From assembly GCA_019095985.1 (NCBI GenBank), contig CM032663.1, positions 20,197,217 through 20,261,216 on the forward strand: a DNA stretch of 64,000 bases, read 5' to 3'. The stretch is from Streblospio benedicti. Taxonomy: Eukaryota; Annelida; Polychaeta; Spionida; Spionidae. Under the pieces are notes generated by a model, which saw only the letters and a list, made by a program, of their open reading frames with translations, had not been told where the DNA came from and did no database searches. The translations under genes and the position numbers were made by a program. Shown here in pieces: positions 30,801 to 44,096 of the stretch; the first letter of the stretch is position 1, and each line of letters opens with the position of its first letter.

Positions 30801-33006
30801 CTTGTCTAAATACCAAATAAAATCTGAAACAAAGTTATTTAAGATCTTCAGCACGATGTCTACAGTTATTTTCACTGTTCAAGTGCTTGAGCAAAAGGCC
30901 CGAAATCATTACTCACGCTCCCATTATATCATCACACCTCGTGTACCTTTTAGAACTAATTTGACTCTCGCACGCAGGAACAAATGAGAGCCTAAATGGC
31001 GAGACAAAACACATTGAGGTAAATAATTCAGACAAAGTGACCGTAACCTGCCATAACGGCGTGAATCACGGCTCCTCATTGAGGGGTAGACTAATTCTCA
31101 TTTAAAATTACGCTGTTGGGACTTGTTGTGAAAATGTTTATCATGTGTTTTAAGGAGTGTGAGAGCGACAATGTTTGTGAGTGTTTAATGTGTATTGTTC
31201 ATTTGCAGGTGTTAATCATCGGGGTGAGTGTCGGTAGCCTCACAGTGCTACTTTATGTGCTGCAGATAGTATAGTGACGTGTATATGCTAGAGTATTGTC
31301 GAAGTATTGTCATATTAAAGTCAGTTGTGAGACATCGTCGTTTCACTGGTGTGTCTTTCATGCTGTGTCACAGTATCTACAACGGTGTCTAGACGCCAAA
31401 TTTTACGGGAACTCTTCAAAATCTTGCCTCAGTGCTAGTGTCAGGTCGAGCGCCTGAACATCGAGGAGAAATACAAACAGCAACCAATTATATATCAGAG
31501 CATTGTGTTTATCCTGATTACTGATAGAAGATTACCCTGGTTGAAATTATCCAAGTAAAACGTAATACTTGAATCATGGCTTATTTTCAATAACATGTCA
31601 ATTGAATAATAAGACAGAAACAGGTAAGGGTGGCTGTTAAATAAAACAGCCGTTGAACAACAATGTTGGAAATCATATCACCAGTACTCATCATCCATAT
31701 TAAATAGAAACCTACCGGACAAAAAGAACCTATTGTAATCGTGGAGACCTGTAGGTGTAGGTTTTTCCTCACAGTGCAGCTAAGATCTGGTCGAGTGTCA
31801 CCTATTGATAAAGCATCAATAACTTTATGTTATGCTCTATTTTATTACCTACCGGGGTGTTTTTCCTCTAACAACAGATATATAGCTTTTTCAAGGAATG
31901 ACGTGATAGAGATAAAGTCTCATGACCTCAACGGACCTTTGAAAAAAAAATCTTATTTTTCGATTAAATTAAATTAATTGTGTTTTGTACAAAACACAAC
32001 TGTATTTGGTACTTTTAAATTAGCTGTATTGTATGTGTTTCAAATGATTAATCAGCAAATTAATTCCATTGTAATCGTATACATCACGGACAGGGCTGCA
32101 ATTAGCCATTTGCTTGAGCATTTGATGATATTGTTGCGAGGCAATGGATATAGCCGTGGCAAAATCTACATATGTATGCAGTTCAACAACCTTTATATTG
32201 TAAGGCCTTACGCGTATAAACTAATAAGAACGGAAAATGGGAATGGGGAAAAAAGTACTGCCTTTTCTTGTTTTTAATGAGGCATTTTTGCAATGCAATT
32301 ATTTTCAAATTATCGGCTGCAAAGAGATTCCATATTGTCTCCACATATTCTATTGCAGAATATGTTATGACTGTAAGTCTTGATTTAAGCATCAAAATAT
32401 TCAAATGTTTAATCTACATCTTGACCAACTATTATGTTTGGAAATTGAAGTGGCCCACTTTTTATTATGGACTTCCCCTTAAACAAGTGCTTCAAAATGA
32501 CTAAATAACTCCACCTTCTATCCCTAAACACACGATTATCTAATTTGCAAATGCTTGTAAAAATATGCAGGAAACAATCTTGTTATCATGATTGATTGCA
32601 AATGGTAAGTAAGATCCAAGCAACTAAGAGATATTAATGAACAAAACAAAGAATCATGTGCCTCCTAATTCGGTTGCCCAGTGTTTACACAGATGTCCTT
32701 GTTATATTTAACATACATTCTCTTTGCCCATGTCTCTACATTTATACATTTTTTTAATGTTTTCATTCTCATTTGGGACCATAGAAGCAGCCGTGCATAA
32801 AAGTCATGACCAGTACAGGAAACTATTAACTCACGTCTATTTTATTCGTGTCATTTTACATCTATTACTGGGAACTTTCTATTTCCATATCCTTTATTGG
32901 CTTTGTTTTCGTGTAAAACTTAATTTGACCATATTTTGAAAGAGCTGTATTTTCTCATTTTATTTCAATAATGGGACAGGTGTGTAAATGTGAATGTTTT
33001 ATGGAC

Positions 33007-33222
33007 TGACAGATCCAGGGAAATGCAGTTGCCTCCTCTCTCTCTCTCTCTCTCTCTGACACCTTGCCCCCCACCCCCACCCCCACCCCACCCCCACCAA
33101 AAAAAACAAAAAAAATCCAAAAAATGTCATTTTAATGGGGCTTCGGCATCTCATTTTGCGCATCATTACTCATGTAATACAGTAGTTATCCCCAGTCCTT
33201 TACAAAATCCTGGATCTTCCAG
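33007..33222. mobile_element. TGGCAGATCCAG-family MITE with CT and CCCCA repeats
   Basis: Left end tgacagatccaggg, then a CT microsatellite, a ccccaccccca tract and poly-A. Right end atcctggatcttcca, with one mismatch from the family end. 216 bp. Confidence 0.6.
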
Positions 33223-36200
33223 ATATGTGTGTTGACTAAATGTGCTCATTGCGGAATATGCCCTGTAACATCAGAGTCAATATCCACCATGATCAAAGAT
33301 TGGAGTCGAATCAGTGGTCGATTTGTTGCCACTGTTAATTGACAGGTTGTCTCGTTAAAGCCGCGTCTTCAAAGGTAGATTCATATACTTTTTCACGTAT
33401 ATTTCACCTCTCCTATAACATGATGGCAACGCCCAAGGCATCCTTCCATTTATGGGACGAAGGGATAATTTCCTTGACATCCTCACTTTGCCAACTCCAT
33501 GATTTAAAAAGGGGGAGGGCACAATCATGCTGTCATGGGTTTCATACGCGCGGAGGTATACTATATATAGATTTAACGTATACAGGGCACAGCATTAGTG
33601 GCATAACACTGATACATGATTTACTCTAGGCCTATAGGGCCTTATGCCAGCTGTTGCCTCCAGAATGTGATTCTACGCATTAACCCATTTATTTTTGGAT
33701 GACATATCTTGCATATGCCCATAAATATTATACGAGTGTATACAAATAGTGACAATTTTACAGTAGAACATCTCATTGTAAAGAGTCTCACTGTAGAGAG
33801 TTGGTCGCCTTATTATAGAGGTCTCTTTGTGAACACATAAGAGTTAAGAAAGGTGTCTCTCGGTGTCTGTTAAGAGAGTGGCGTATGTGTAGAGTTGGGC
33901 TTACTTAATTGCATGTCTCACTGTATCGTAATGATTATAGTGGTAGCAGTGGCAGCATTCCGGGGTTGGGCGCCGGCAATGCGTTACTCACTGTGTTTAG
34001 ATTCAGTTGGATAGGGTGGTATTTGCGATTTAAAGATTCATTTGTACAATCTGTGCCTGTACTGTTTGCGTAGGGTCCTCTGGCACTTGATGTTCTTCAG
34101 TATTATTTGTAAAAAGGTTTTAATGTGTACATTTGATGCAAATAACAGTCTGTGTCACGATTCGATCCATATGAGTGTGTTGGGCATCTCATAAGGTCCA
34201 ACATATATGAAAATGGGGAGATCTTGGACAGCTTCCCGTGAATATAAGACCAAGTTGTTATGTGGGGTGAGTTTATGGGGAATTCTACCTGGGCTCACCC
34301 CATAGCTTTAGTAGTGTATAGTTCTGTACTCAATTATTAAACTTCCTTTTCTAAAGTAATTAGCGTGTTTGCTCTCTTACTTTCACTACACTATAGATAC
34401 ACCGGAACTTTCATCAGATTTTTACATAAATAAAAGCTACAAGTTATATAACTGCAAATTCTAAGTTGGCGGAAATTACATTTAAATAGGTATGAACTCT
34501 CTTTGGCTATAATTCTCTATATGAAAATCTTGACAGCACATGTGGATATTAACTTATTTCCTCTATGATTTTTGCAAAGTTACATATTTTGAGTAGCTAT
34601 CTTTTTATTCTCACCCAGCAAAACTGGGGCATATCACTTTGTTCTACATTGTATATATATATATATGTATATTGCCACGGAACTCGGGTGTTTATTCTTA
34701 GATTTCAACAAAGATATGCTGGTTAAGGTACTATGGTGTACTAAATGTATAACATTGATCTAAGGATTTTTAATTTATGGTTTACACGTTTTGTAATCGT
34801 GACAATCCTACTAGATACATCTCAGAAAAAAAGTGTCCTGACATTTCATAACGCAAACTGAGCTCACAATATAACTCAAATTAACAAAATTAGGGGTTGC
34901 GTTATGACATGCTCCATATAATAAGTGCTGCGTAATTTAGACTTTCTCTTCATGTCGAACTATTTCTTGCCCGTAAGCATGCCGACAACCAATTCAATCA
35001 CACAATGCTATTTATGTTGATCATTTAAATTGCTTACTCTTACAAAAAAAATCCAAATTTACTTTGATACTTATTTTCAGGTTTCAGTTACCAGCCAAAA
35101 TAAAGTACTCGTAACCTGATTAGGTGTAATACCATCTCATATTACACCAACAGCTAACGCACATCAATCAATGGTGAATAGGCTCTGTGACAGTTTAAAA
35201 TCCCCATAGTAGTGGCCTGAATACCTATGTAAGCAATAAATATTTACTCTCACCTATTAAGGTCAATATTGCTCTACCATTGTCACTAACACACGTTGCC
35301 AAATATGGACTTTGCACTACCGAGTTTGCTGCATTACTGTTGTTGTTATCATCAACTGCATTTAGGTGCAAATTGTCTTTTTGTACTGTGACTTTTCGGC
35401 AGGCACAAAAGACAGGTGAAGGACCAAATGGATGTTTTGGATAGAAACAATTTGAAGGCTATCTAAATAAAACAAACATGTCAAGGTGTCGAGCGCTGCC
35501 ATATCCTGAATAAACATTCACTGTATCAACTATGATCTATGGATAATGTCCTTCTTGACAGTTTTGTAGATGAAATACTTTGGTGTTGCTCATTTTTGTC
35601 CAGGCTTCAGTGGTGATATTAACTTGATGATAGAATGTATGGCGCAGTAGAAATACTATGAGCATATACAAACGACAACGTTCCGCTTATATATAATGCA
35701 AATTTGCTCGTAAGCGGACTTTTAATCTAAACGTGTTTAAATTACTCACACTTTCGTTTTACCATGACTAAACAAGAGATAATATGTTAAGTGGCAGTGC
35801 TTGAGAATATAGAGGATATCGCCTTGCCAAAGGATGCTGTGGATAAAAACTGAGTGATGTACAGCACTGCATTCAGATCCAGGGTGGAGTTACAATAAAC
35901 ATCATGTGAGAGGAGGATATTTTGTATTAGATAGTGATTTGGAATTGTTAAATTGTTTTATTTCCATTTAATAACCATAGGGTAAGTTTTGTTAATTATC
36001 TTTTCCTTTCTTTAAATGTTGGTCTATGGGGCTATTAATTTTGTTTATGTAAACCAGTGTTTCATTGTTAGATAATGTATAAATGCTATTATTAACTTCT
36101 AAAACAAATTTAACTTCAAAAGTACACAAAAATTTTATGAATAACTGTATACATTTTGCTTGACAGAAAAGTGAGAGTAAAATTGCACAAAAAATTTATT

Positions 36201-36947
36201 CAACAGATCTATTCTGCATTTGATATTCTATAGTCTGATTCTTTCCATTAAAGAGGCAGATGTAAACAAATAGACCTAATTATCTACATGGGTTGTCAAA
36301 TATTTCCATGCTCCACAGAACAGAAACAAACAAATCAAGGCCTCTACTAGTAATATTTGGTGGAGAGCATTTCATTTTCATGTAAATATTAAAGAAAAGT
36401 CTTGATCATGATGCATGCATATATTGAAATAATAACCTAATATAAACTATGATAACATCTCCTAAGCTAAGGCAGTGTTCCATACAGTCAGTTTGACTTA
36501 CATTACAGAGATGGGTTAGTTAAAATAGTTTGAAATGCTGAATATGTTGACAATGACATGATTGTTATATGGTAAAATACATTATATTTCGAACTATGTC
36601 AGTATGGAAGAAATGTAGCTTGTTTTGAATTTGTTTTTGTTTTCTTTGGGAGGGGTGGCTTGTTTATCGTAAATATTTCATTAATTTTAAAAAAAGAAAG
36701 TTATTTGGGTTATTATATATTGACTATAACATTAGGCTATCCTCATTGATATCAATGCAATGAAATTATGATGACAATAACAATCCCAGACAGCTTTACT
36801 GTTTCAAAAGAGGATGTATTAAAAATTACAAACATCCTGTTGAAGTACAAAACCAAGTTAGATGGTTTGATTTAATGTGATAAAACTGTATGATTATGCA
36901 ATTATTAAAAAACTATTTTTAAGTGCTAATATTGCTCATAATTTCAG
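33223..36947. other. Intergenic or 5' region of the claudin-like gene
   Basis: No coding exon recognised. A TAGAACC-family repeat lies at 33759-33935, and a TG...CA-bounded stretch at 34.18-34.39 kb is too weak to call. The acceptor at 36946 implies at least one upstream untranslated exon in this stretch or further left, which I cannot locate. Confidence 0.45.
33759..33935. repeat. TAGAACC-family repeat
   Basis: Starts tacagtagaac and includes taaagagtctcactgtagag and tatagaggtctctttgtg. It shares its start and internal motifs with the copy at 43175. Confidence 0.5.
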
Positions 36948-36954
36948 ATTTACC

Positions 36955-37816
36955 ATGGCAGACATAAGAACAACAAACTTGCAGCCAGGAGTGCAAACAC
37001 CCCAAAGCTACAACAACCCTAGTCGTCCAGCACCCTCCCAGACTAGACAACCACCACCTGCTAGACCCTACAACCCACCTAATCCAGAAGCTAGACAAGG
37101 AGGTACCGGATACCATAGTCAAAATAAACCTCAGTACAATATGCCTCAACCGCAAAGAGGAGTGCAAAATCAAGCCTATACCGGGACTTCACAACAGCAG
37201 CCTTATACAAAACCTTCCAGACCTTCCCAGGGACCACAATATCAAAGTACACCAACATCAGGATATACTCATGGACAAAACTTGAACAATTCCTATCAAA
37301 ATCCATCCAGTAATGTGTCTTCTTCAACACCGCGAAGTCCAGACCAAGTTGAACTGAGACCAGTCAGTAATGGTGGAGCACCAAGAAATGGTCAGTTGCC
37401 CAGTACTCACAATTCAAATGCTCGCATAATGAATAGACCTTTGTCAAATGGCTCGACATCATATCAAGAGAATCAAAATGATACGTCTTTTGAATCGAAC
37501 GGATCACGAAGGAGCGGGGCTCCCCTTGATCCTAAAGACGATGATGACGAACCTACAACATTTCTCGGGCAGATTCTTCACATGCTGGACACAGAGTTCA
37601 CGTTTAGAAATGCTTATCCAGCATCTTTGAATGTCTGGATAAGCACGTGGATACTGCCGTTTTCGCTAGTACTCTATGTGACTGCTTTCATAACAGTCGG
37701 CTGGGCAGAGACATTTTCTACTATGAGTGGCACGGACGTGACGAGATTATTCGGTCTCTGGCAGCTTTGCCATAGCGTCAGTGGGTGCAGTGCAATAAAA
37801 GGGAAGGATGTCGGTG
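36955..37816 (+). CDS. Claudin-like gene, coding exon 1
   Basis: Starts accATGGCA and ends before donor gtaagt. It encodes the disordered N-terminus, an acidic DDDDEPTT motif, TM1 and the GLW-C-C loop. Exit phase is 1. Confidence 0.87.
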
Positions 37817-40800
37817 GTAAGTTTATGCTTCATATCTAATCTTTTTCATCACTAAATAAAACTGGAATTGTTTTTCATAGCTAGCCTTTTTACCACTTAT
37901 ATAACTGCGTTATCAATGCAATATACATTCTGATGGTGTTAATAACGTTCTTGTGACGTCTTTTTCTTATCAATAACATAAATCATTCATACTGATAAAG
38001 AACATCCTGACGTGTGAATTCCTCGTCACTGAGTGGTCCATATGTATTTCTATTAGACTTGATTTGAATTGCATTAATCATCAGATGCAATTTATTATTG
38101 CCTATTATATATGTAATTTTGAAAACAAATTTGAAGAAAAAAACTATTATGCAGATGTCTGTTTCAATATTTTATGATAAAATATTTCTGCTTGATATGA
38201 AATGTGCATGATACGGTTGCATATAGTACTACAAAGATTGTAAGATAAATCACTGTATGTAATTACTAGGTACACCTACATTACATTAAGTCTATTGATT
38301 TCATATAAAGCTAAATCTAAATCGCCATCAGCATTATTACTTCAATCAAATAGCCTGGAACTACTGAAATAATGTACATGATTGGGCATTAGCATGAGCA
38401 TTAATTATTAAACTAGAGCAATAGGCCATGTGATTTATAAGTTTAATTTTAATACAGTAATCGAGGGTATGAAACTCAATGAAAATCTAACTGCCGGTTC
38501 TGTGGTCCATGAGAAGTAGCCAGCCCTGACAAAAATCGCCAGACCTTTAACTTTTTAAACCAGCTGGCCCTGGCTGAAATCAGCCAGCACAGGGCAGGTG
38601 GGTAGGCACCCTTTATCTGGAAGTTGAATAGATTAAAACAGTTGCCATCTCACCTATTCAAATTGATATTCTGAAATATTTTAAAATGTTTGACAGGGAA
38701 GTACAGAAACTCAAGGAATTTGAGATCAGAAAATTAGTGAGTTTGTGCATGGACAATGATATCCTTGAAACACAATTTTATTCATTTCATGCACCAAAGT
38801 GATTTAATGGATATAAAATTAATTTATTTCACACATCAAAGAGCACTAATTGGCATAACAGTAATTAGCATGATTTCAATTTGCAGCTAGCTATTTACTG
38901 GATACAGAATATCAAAAGTTTACACTTGTAATTTTACACTGAATATGGTCCTACCTGGGTTCTAAAATAAATATTGTGTACCACTGTCTCTTTTTAAAAC
39001 TTTATATTTTTGTCTACTTTAATATGGTGTCTACATATAGAAGAACTACAGGAATATCTCATGTCCATAGATAAGGATTTTCAAGAGTCATTTTTTCAAG
39101 TAAAAGTCACTCAAAATCAGTCATGTCCAACATGTTCGCTTTTAGCCCAAGTAGAGTCCTCTAAATTGCTGCAACACCAATGAATGGGTTAAAAACATGA
39201 ACATGAAAATGGCATTACACTTGTCAAAACAAAGTTCCACACACAATAACATTGGAATCTAGGTCTAACAGAAGTTTATCGAATCATTCTGTTCATATGA
39301 ATTACAAAACTCTGCTTGCAGTGGAATCTAATATTCATTTCAATGATAAGCTGTTGATAGGTCAAAGTGCAAGTCACTTAAATATGTACATGTATGAAAA
39401 ATGGACAAAAATACTTTTGATTGTTCAGCGAATGCTAAGCGTTTCAATATAATAAGAGTAAATGTTAATCACTGAATCATTATAGAGTTTAAAGGGCCTT
39501 GAATAGTATTTCAATAAGTGTCATTTCTCTCAATTTACCATGCTTACAACTGTTCCTACAGTCACTTGGACACATTGAAGAGATCTCAAGAGATCTCTGT
39601 CATATTTCAATAAAAACTGATGGTGATGAGATGGTCAATTTTAGGTGTTGAATAAAAGTGAGAGCATTTATTCATCATTTCACAAGGTCACTTTAAATTT
39701 AATTTACAGTTAAACATCTTTTATGTGCAATCAAATCATGTCAGTATTAATTTGCCTATAAAGTCTCCAATTATTTTAAAATATGTTGAAAATCAAACTT
39801 AACTTGTTTGATACAGTTCAAGATTGAACTATATCCTCTCATATGCAGTGTCTAGCAAAATTCAACCCCAAAATTATGAAAATGCAATGAAGTCTACTGT
39901 GCCATTTATCAACACACACAACAAAGTGATTTGACGACCTAACCTTTTGTTCAGTGTGAAAAAGTTATCTCAAAATACTGTATCAACTACAGCAACATTT
40001 TTTTCATGCACGCAGGTGGCTACCACGCAGCACAGGCGTTTGCGGTCCTGTCATTGTTATCTCTACTGGCTGCCATCGTCCTCTTCATCCTGTATATCTT
40101 CTTCCCGGTTGCACAACGGATGCCTCAGGTGTCATTTGCAGCTCTTGGCTCAAGAGTCTCGGCAGGTAACCTGATCTTTATCTGACTTTGATTTTGTTTT
40201 GCTTTCTTGATACTTTGAGGTTTTTTAACAATGCATTGTGCTGTTGGCTTGGCACTAATAATGGTCGATGATTTATAGAATGATTTGTATTTGGCATGTG
40301 GCAAAATGTTAATGCATTTTTGTTGTAAATGATATTTTAAATTTTAAAACTATGATTCAAGGTGAACGCAAGTTCAATTATATGAATAATCATTTTAATT
40401 TGCGTGAATAAGCTATGTTTATTATGATTTGTTTCTAGAAAATAGTTCTATGTCAATTTCTGTGATACTAATAATAATGATTTACCAGTGATATCCATGA
40501 CCAGATTCCCTTTGTTGATAGATAGATACATACTGGAAATGGATTAGCTAATTACTTTATCTCACCGTGTATGAGATCAAATACACATTTCTCATTGATA
40601 TAGCAGGATGAAGCTTATGATTAATGTACTTACAATATACATACATATCTGTTTAGATGCTGTTGTTCTGATTTGGAAAAAGAGGATAGAACATATGATT
40701 CTCATGTCCAAAGACATCTAGACATGAAAGGTTAAGATATGACGCAATTATAGATCTTCTTTTGTAATTCCTAAATGGTACGAGATTTCAAACTAAAATA

Positions 40801-43800
40801 TTATGATACGTTCTCTTTTGTCAGAACTACATCGTTGTTGTTTTTTTCAAAATCTTTACCCTTCAATGAAAATGTCATTTTATGTTTGTGTGACATGCAT
40901 ATTTTAGAAATATATATTTCAATCATGGTATGAAAGGATCGAAGAAGGTAGAATGAAGCACATCATATTCACTTGTGCTCGAAAAAGCACAACTGTATTC
41001 GTCACTTATGAGTCCTGTTCTGCGGTTATGATCTGAGTTCATGTTCCATACAATTTGTTTATCATAATTGGATCAGACTTGTTTAAATAACATTCATTTG
41101 TCGATAAAAAAACTGTAACCAGACGCATGGCAAAATCAAATATTGATTTTGGCAACTAGCTCCATTTCAATCATATACCATTATACTGTGAATATGATCA
41201 GCGCTGGTAGAAAATGTTCATGCTGGTCGAAAGATTAATTTCTATACAAATAAACTAAAAGAAGAATCCAATGGTAGATGTAAAATGTTGCTGCAAATAT
41301 AAACTGCTAATAGTATACAACAATTTTATAGATGCAATATGAAGTATTTTTATATATATTATAAAATGCATCATAAAAATTCAGCTGTTGCTTCCAACTG
41401 CAGCAATATCTGATATTTGGTTGATCCTTTCACCTTATTCTCTATAGAACATTGGTCATAATAATTTTATGCTTTATGATATTCTGCATGAAGTTCTTTT
41501 GCTTTTGAAAATATAATTATGAAAAAATGTCTTACTTTGCAAAATAAAAATAATGTGTATGTTATTTTAATTTTAATCAGTTAAAAGGTACAAAAAGGAC
41601 TTTATAGAATGCTATATTTGAACAAATATTTATATGTTGTATTTTTCTTTAAAAGCAGAATTTCATTGTGATTTATTTCAAATTGTCTTTTCAATTAACT
41701 ATTTTAACCCATCATGTTTATTACCTTGAAGACTGTGGGAAATGTTGGGACATTTAGTTTCAATAGTAGAATAAGGCCATGTATGCGCTGTTTTGCATGA
41801 CAACTCCCATTAGATTTTAAACAACATTTACATGGATGACGGAATATTGCATCTATGATCTCTACAGATTTCATGTAATGTAAAGCCCCAGTCTGACACT
41901 CACAAATATTCATCCCTGAATATTTACTGAATTTTTACTGTCTGGGAAGAAATGAGAAATGCATTGGGTGAAAAAAGATGATTTTACTGTAACCTTTGAA
42001 ATACTTCAGGAATGGGACAATGTATCAACTATAGCATTGGCTACAATAACATGATTAATTTAGCTTTAATTTTCAGGAATATCTGACCCTAGCTTAATCA
42101 ATGTTTGCAATCTCTCATCGACACTTTTTTCCAATGTTTTACCTTCTGCTGACTTTTAAAGTCTATGCCAACTAGTAGTACAAAAAAAAAAATCTTATTG
42201 GCCCATGCACACTTTTATGCTAAGTATATATTTATATCTCGTTGGCATTTCTATAATGATACGTATCGCTCTATCTTTTGTAGTGTTATGTCTCCTGCTG
42301 ACGTTTGCCATCTACTCTGACAACTGGTACAAGCCAAACTTTATAGCCCCAGACTATGAGAGAAAATTGTCCTATTCCCACAGCCTGTGCATCGTGACTT
42401 TCGTCTTGGAACTTTTTGCAACATTGTTTATGGCCTTGGAGGTAATTATATTTTCAAGGAAAGAAGATAAACTACATTGTATTGTTTCTGATATAGTAGA
42501 TATATAATTAATATTGATATATTTGTAACATTAGATGGAATTGTACTTCATAATAAAATGATAATTAGTGCTTATAAAGCTCCAATTCCAGAATAAAATT
42601 CTTGTCCAAGCTTATATGCAATTACACACTAGTTAATAGTTATTTACAGTTCTTAAACTTTGAAAACATCTAGTGGTTTGATGTATTCAATACTGACTGG
42701 AAACTTTAATAGAAACACCATACAATACGATAATACACTTTGAGATATGTGAAGACATGAAATATGCAATCAATTATACCTTCATTGTTTTCTTATTTTG
42801 ATGTATTTACAAAAGCAAAATTTTTGTAATTGGCTATTCTGGCATTTCTCAAGCGACTGATTACTTTCAAAGCAATAACTGTTATTATGTCTTAGTCAGA
42901 AGTTAAACATTCATGCTATTAATGATTACTGTACTTCATGTGGATTTTAATTTTTGAAGCTTCTGTTGACAGATTAATTATAGTAATATAGTCTGTTGCA
43001 AGGTTTTTTCCTCAGGTGGTATTTTATGACCGAAGGTCAGGTTTTCTGGTGTATTTTCATCAAAATTATAATTAGCAATAATATTCTTCATTACTTTTAA
43101 CATGTTTAAGAAAATACCGTAAAAGACGCTATATAAACATGACATTGTTGAAGGTCTATACTACATGTACATTGTACAGTAGAATGCCCTCATTAACACC
43201 ACAACGGGGAAGAATGACTGCCCTCAATGGTCTTAATAGAGAGGTGGTCTCTTTATGGAGGTTTTGGCAATGTCTTTGGGAAGACGTTGTGCTGTGAGAA
43301 ATGGTCTTAGTATAAAGGTGGTCTCTTTATATAGTTTAGATTAATGGGAAGTAGTACTGTATATGCTTTGTATGAGTCAACTTCAAACTCACCATTATGC
43401 TACCCATTACAGGTGTACAACAAGCAGCATGAACGAGTGCCTCTCACGTCACTATCACAGCTGGAAGAGCTGGCCAGCAAGCAGGCAGCAGACGACATTA
43501 AAAGAGACGAAATGAGGCGCAAAATATTGAACAGCAGTACTGGTTCTGAAGAGCAGGCAGGGTGGGGAGAATATGATGGAACAGCCAGTGGGAACGGATG
43601 GGGTGAGATGCCAGATAGGCAGCCTCAAGCACATCAATCGGGATGGGGGGAGATGCCAGATAAGAGGTCATCTAGTGGTCAAGGATGGGGTGAAATGCCC
43701 GACAGGAAGAGGGGGAATTCTCAAGGACTGGGCTGGGGGGAGATGCCAGATAGACCAAGACGGTCTACTGGACAATCTTCGCAGGTGCATAGACAGTCCG

Positions 43801-44096
43801 CTTATAGCAATGATAGCTATGAGAGAGACAGTGATGCGTTTGATACTAGTGCTAGTAGTGTCCCGAATGAAAGTGCCATCCAGAGACCACCGCAGAAAGG
43901 CAGAATGCACGAGAGGAAAAAAGCACAGAGTAGTAATGGAAATGTATCCTCATCAAACGGAGTGCAATATAATGCATCGGCAAGACCAGGGATGCAGACA
44001 TCTGGTGCTTATGGGTATAAAGCCCCAATGCCAACACATTATAAAAACAGTGGGCAGGCAGGGCAGATCAATAGTCCTAATGCCACGAGTATTTAG
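36955..44096 (+). CDS. Claudin/PMP22-superfamily-like four-TM protein, 4 coding exons, 617 aa
   Basis: Probable plasma-membrane or junction protein with cytosolic ends. Coding exons are 36955-37816, 40016-40165, 42284-42441 and 43413-44096. Every junction is GT-AG and phases match (1, 1, 0), giving 1854 bases. Residues 1-220 are Pro/Gln/Asn/Ser-rich and likely disordered. Membrane segments fall at about 225-249, 293-318, 328-347 and 366-390. The first extracellular loop carries GLWQLC at 267-272 and a second Cys at 278, matching the claudin-type W-GLW-C-C signature. The C-tail (391-617) starts with a charged helix, then five WGE-type repeats (about 440-503). The start ATG follows acceptor atttcag at 36947, so a 5' untranslated intron is likely. 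It is far longer than typical claudins (about 200-250 aa). No ortholog is recognised. Confidence 0.85.
37817..40015 (+). other. Claudin-like gene intron 1
   Basis: 2.2 kb AT-rich intron. No internal gene or element with clear ends is seen. Confidence 0.7.
40016..40165 (+). CDS. Claudin-like gene, coding exon 2 (TM2)
   Basis: 150 bases between acceptor gcacgcag and donor gtaacc. Encodes YHAAQAFAVLSLLSLLAAI and onward, the second membrane segment. Phase 1 to 1. Confidence 0.85.
40166..42283 (+). other. Claudin-like gene intron 2
   Basis: 2.1 kb AT-rich intron without recognised elements. Confidence 0.7.
42284..42441 (+). CDS. Claudin-like gene, coding exon 3 (TM3-TM4)
   Basis: 158 bases between acceptor tcttttgtag and donor gtaatt. 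Encodes VLCLLLTFAIYSDNWYKP, an extracellular loop, and LCIVTFVLELFATLFMALE. Phase 1 to 0. Confidence 0.85.
42442..43412 (+). other. Claudin-like gene intron 3
   Basis: About 1 kb. Contains a TAGAACC-family repeat at 43175-43340, ending about 70 bases before the acceptor. Confidence 0.7.
43175..43340. repeat. TAGAACC-family repeat
   Basis: Starts tacagtagaatgcc and has two internal copies of ggtggtctcttta, at about 43240 and 43318. Confidence 0.55.
43413..44096 (+). CDS. Claudin-like gene, coding exon 4 (cytosolic tail)
   Basis: Acceptor cccattacag; ends with the stop codon TAG. Encodes 227 residues with the WGE-type repeats, then a Ser/Asn/Gln-rich tail ending NATSI. The tail does not end in a clear PDZ-binding motif of the claudin YV type. 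Confidence 0.87.
   Translation: MYNKQHERVPLTSLSQLEELASKQAADDIKRDEMRRKILNSSTGSEEQAGWGEYDGTASGNGWGEMPDRQPQAHQSGWGEMPDKRSSSGQGWGEMPDRKRGNSQGLGWGEMPDRPRRSTGQSSQVHRQSAYSNDSYERDSDAFDTSASSVPNESAIQRPPQKGRMHERKKAQSSNGNVSSSNGVQYNASARPGMQTSGAYGYKAPMPTHYKNSGQAGQINSPNATSI
43560..43755 (+). repeat. In-frame GWGEMPDR repeat array
   Basis: Five units in the C-tail of the claudin-like protein: AGWGEYDG, NGWGEMPDRQ, SGWGEMPDKR, QGWGEMPDRK and LGWGEMPDRP, spaced 12-17 residues apart. The core is strongly conserved while the linkers vary. Confidence 0.9.

Larger units (their letters stand above)
29602..33006. other. No gene supported; repeat-bearing region
   Basis: Only short chance frames. Holds a MITE at 30065-30214, a SINE-like unit at 30303, and a degenerate MITE body at 30680-30800. 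A stretch at 31.1-31.4 kb with TG...CA boundaries is too weak to call (see rejected items). Confidence 0.45.

Noticed and set aside
31114-31381. Possible solo LTR (TG...CA boundaries, a TATTAAAG motif)
   Set aside because: No second LTR, no target duplication and no coding remnant; too weak to name as a retroelement.
34178-34390. Possible short solo LTR (TGTTGGG...CACTACA)
   Set aside because: Flanks do not match and no internal element is visible; left unassigned.
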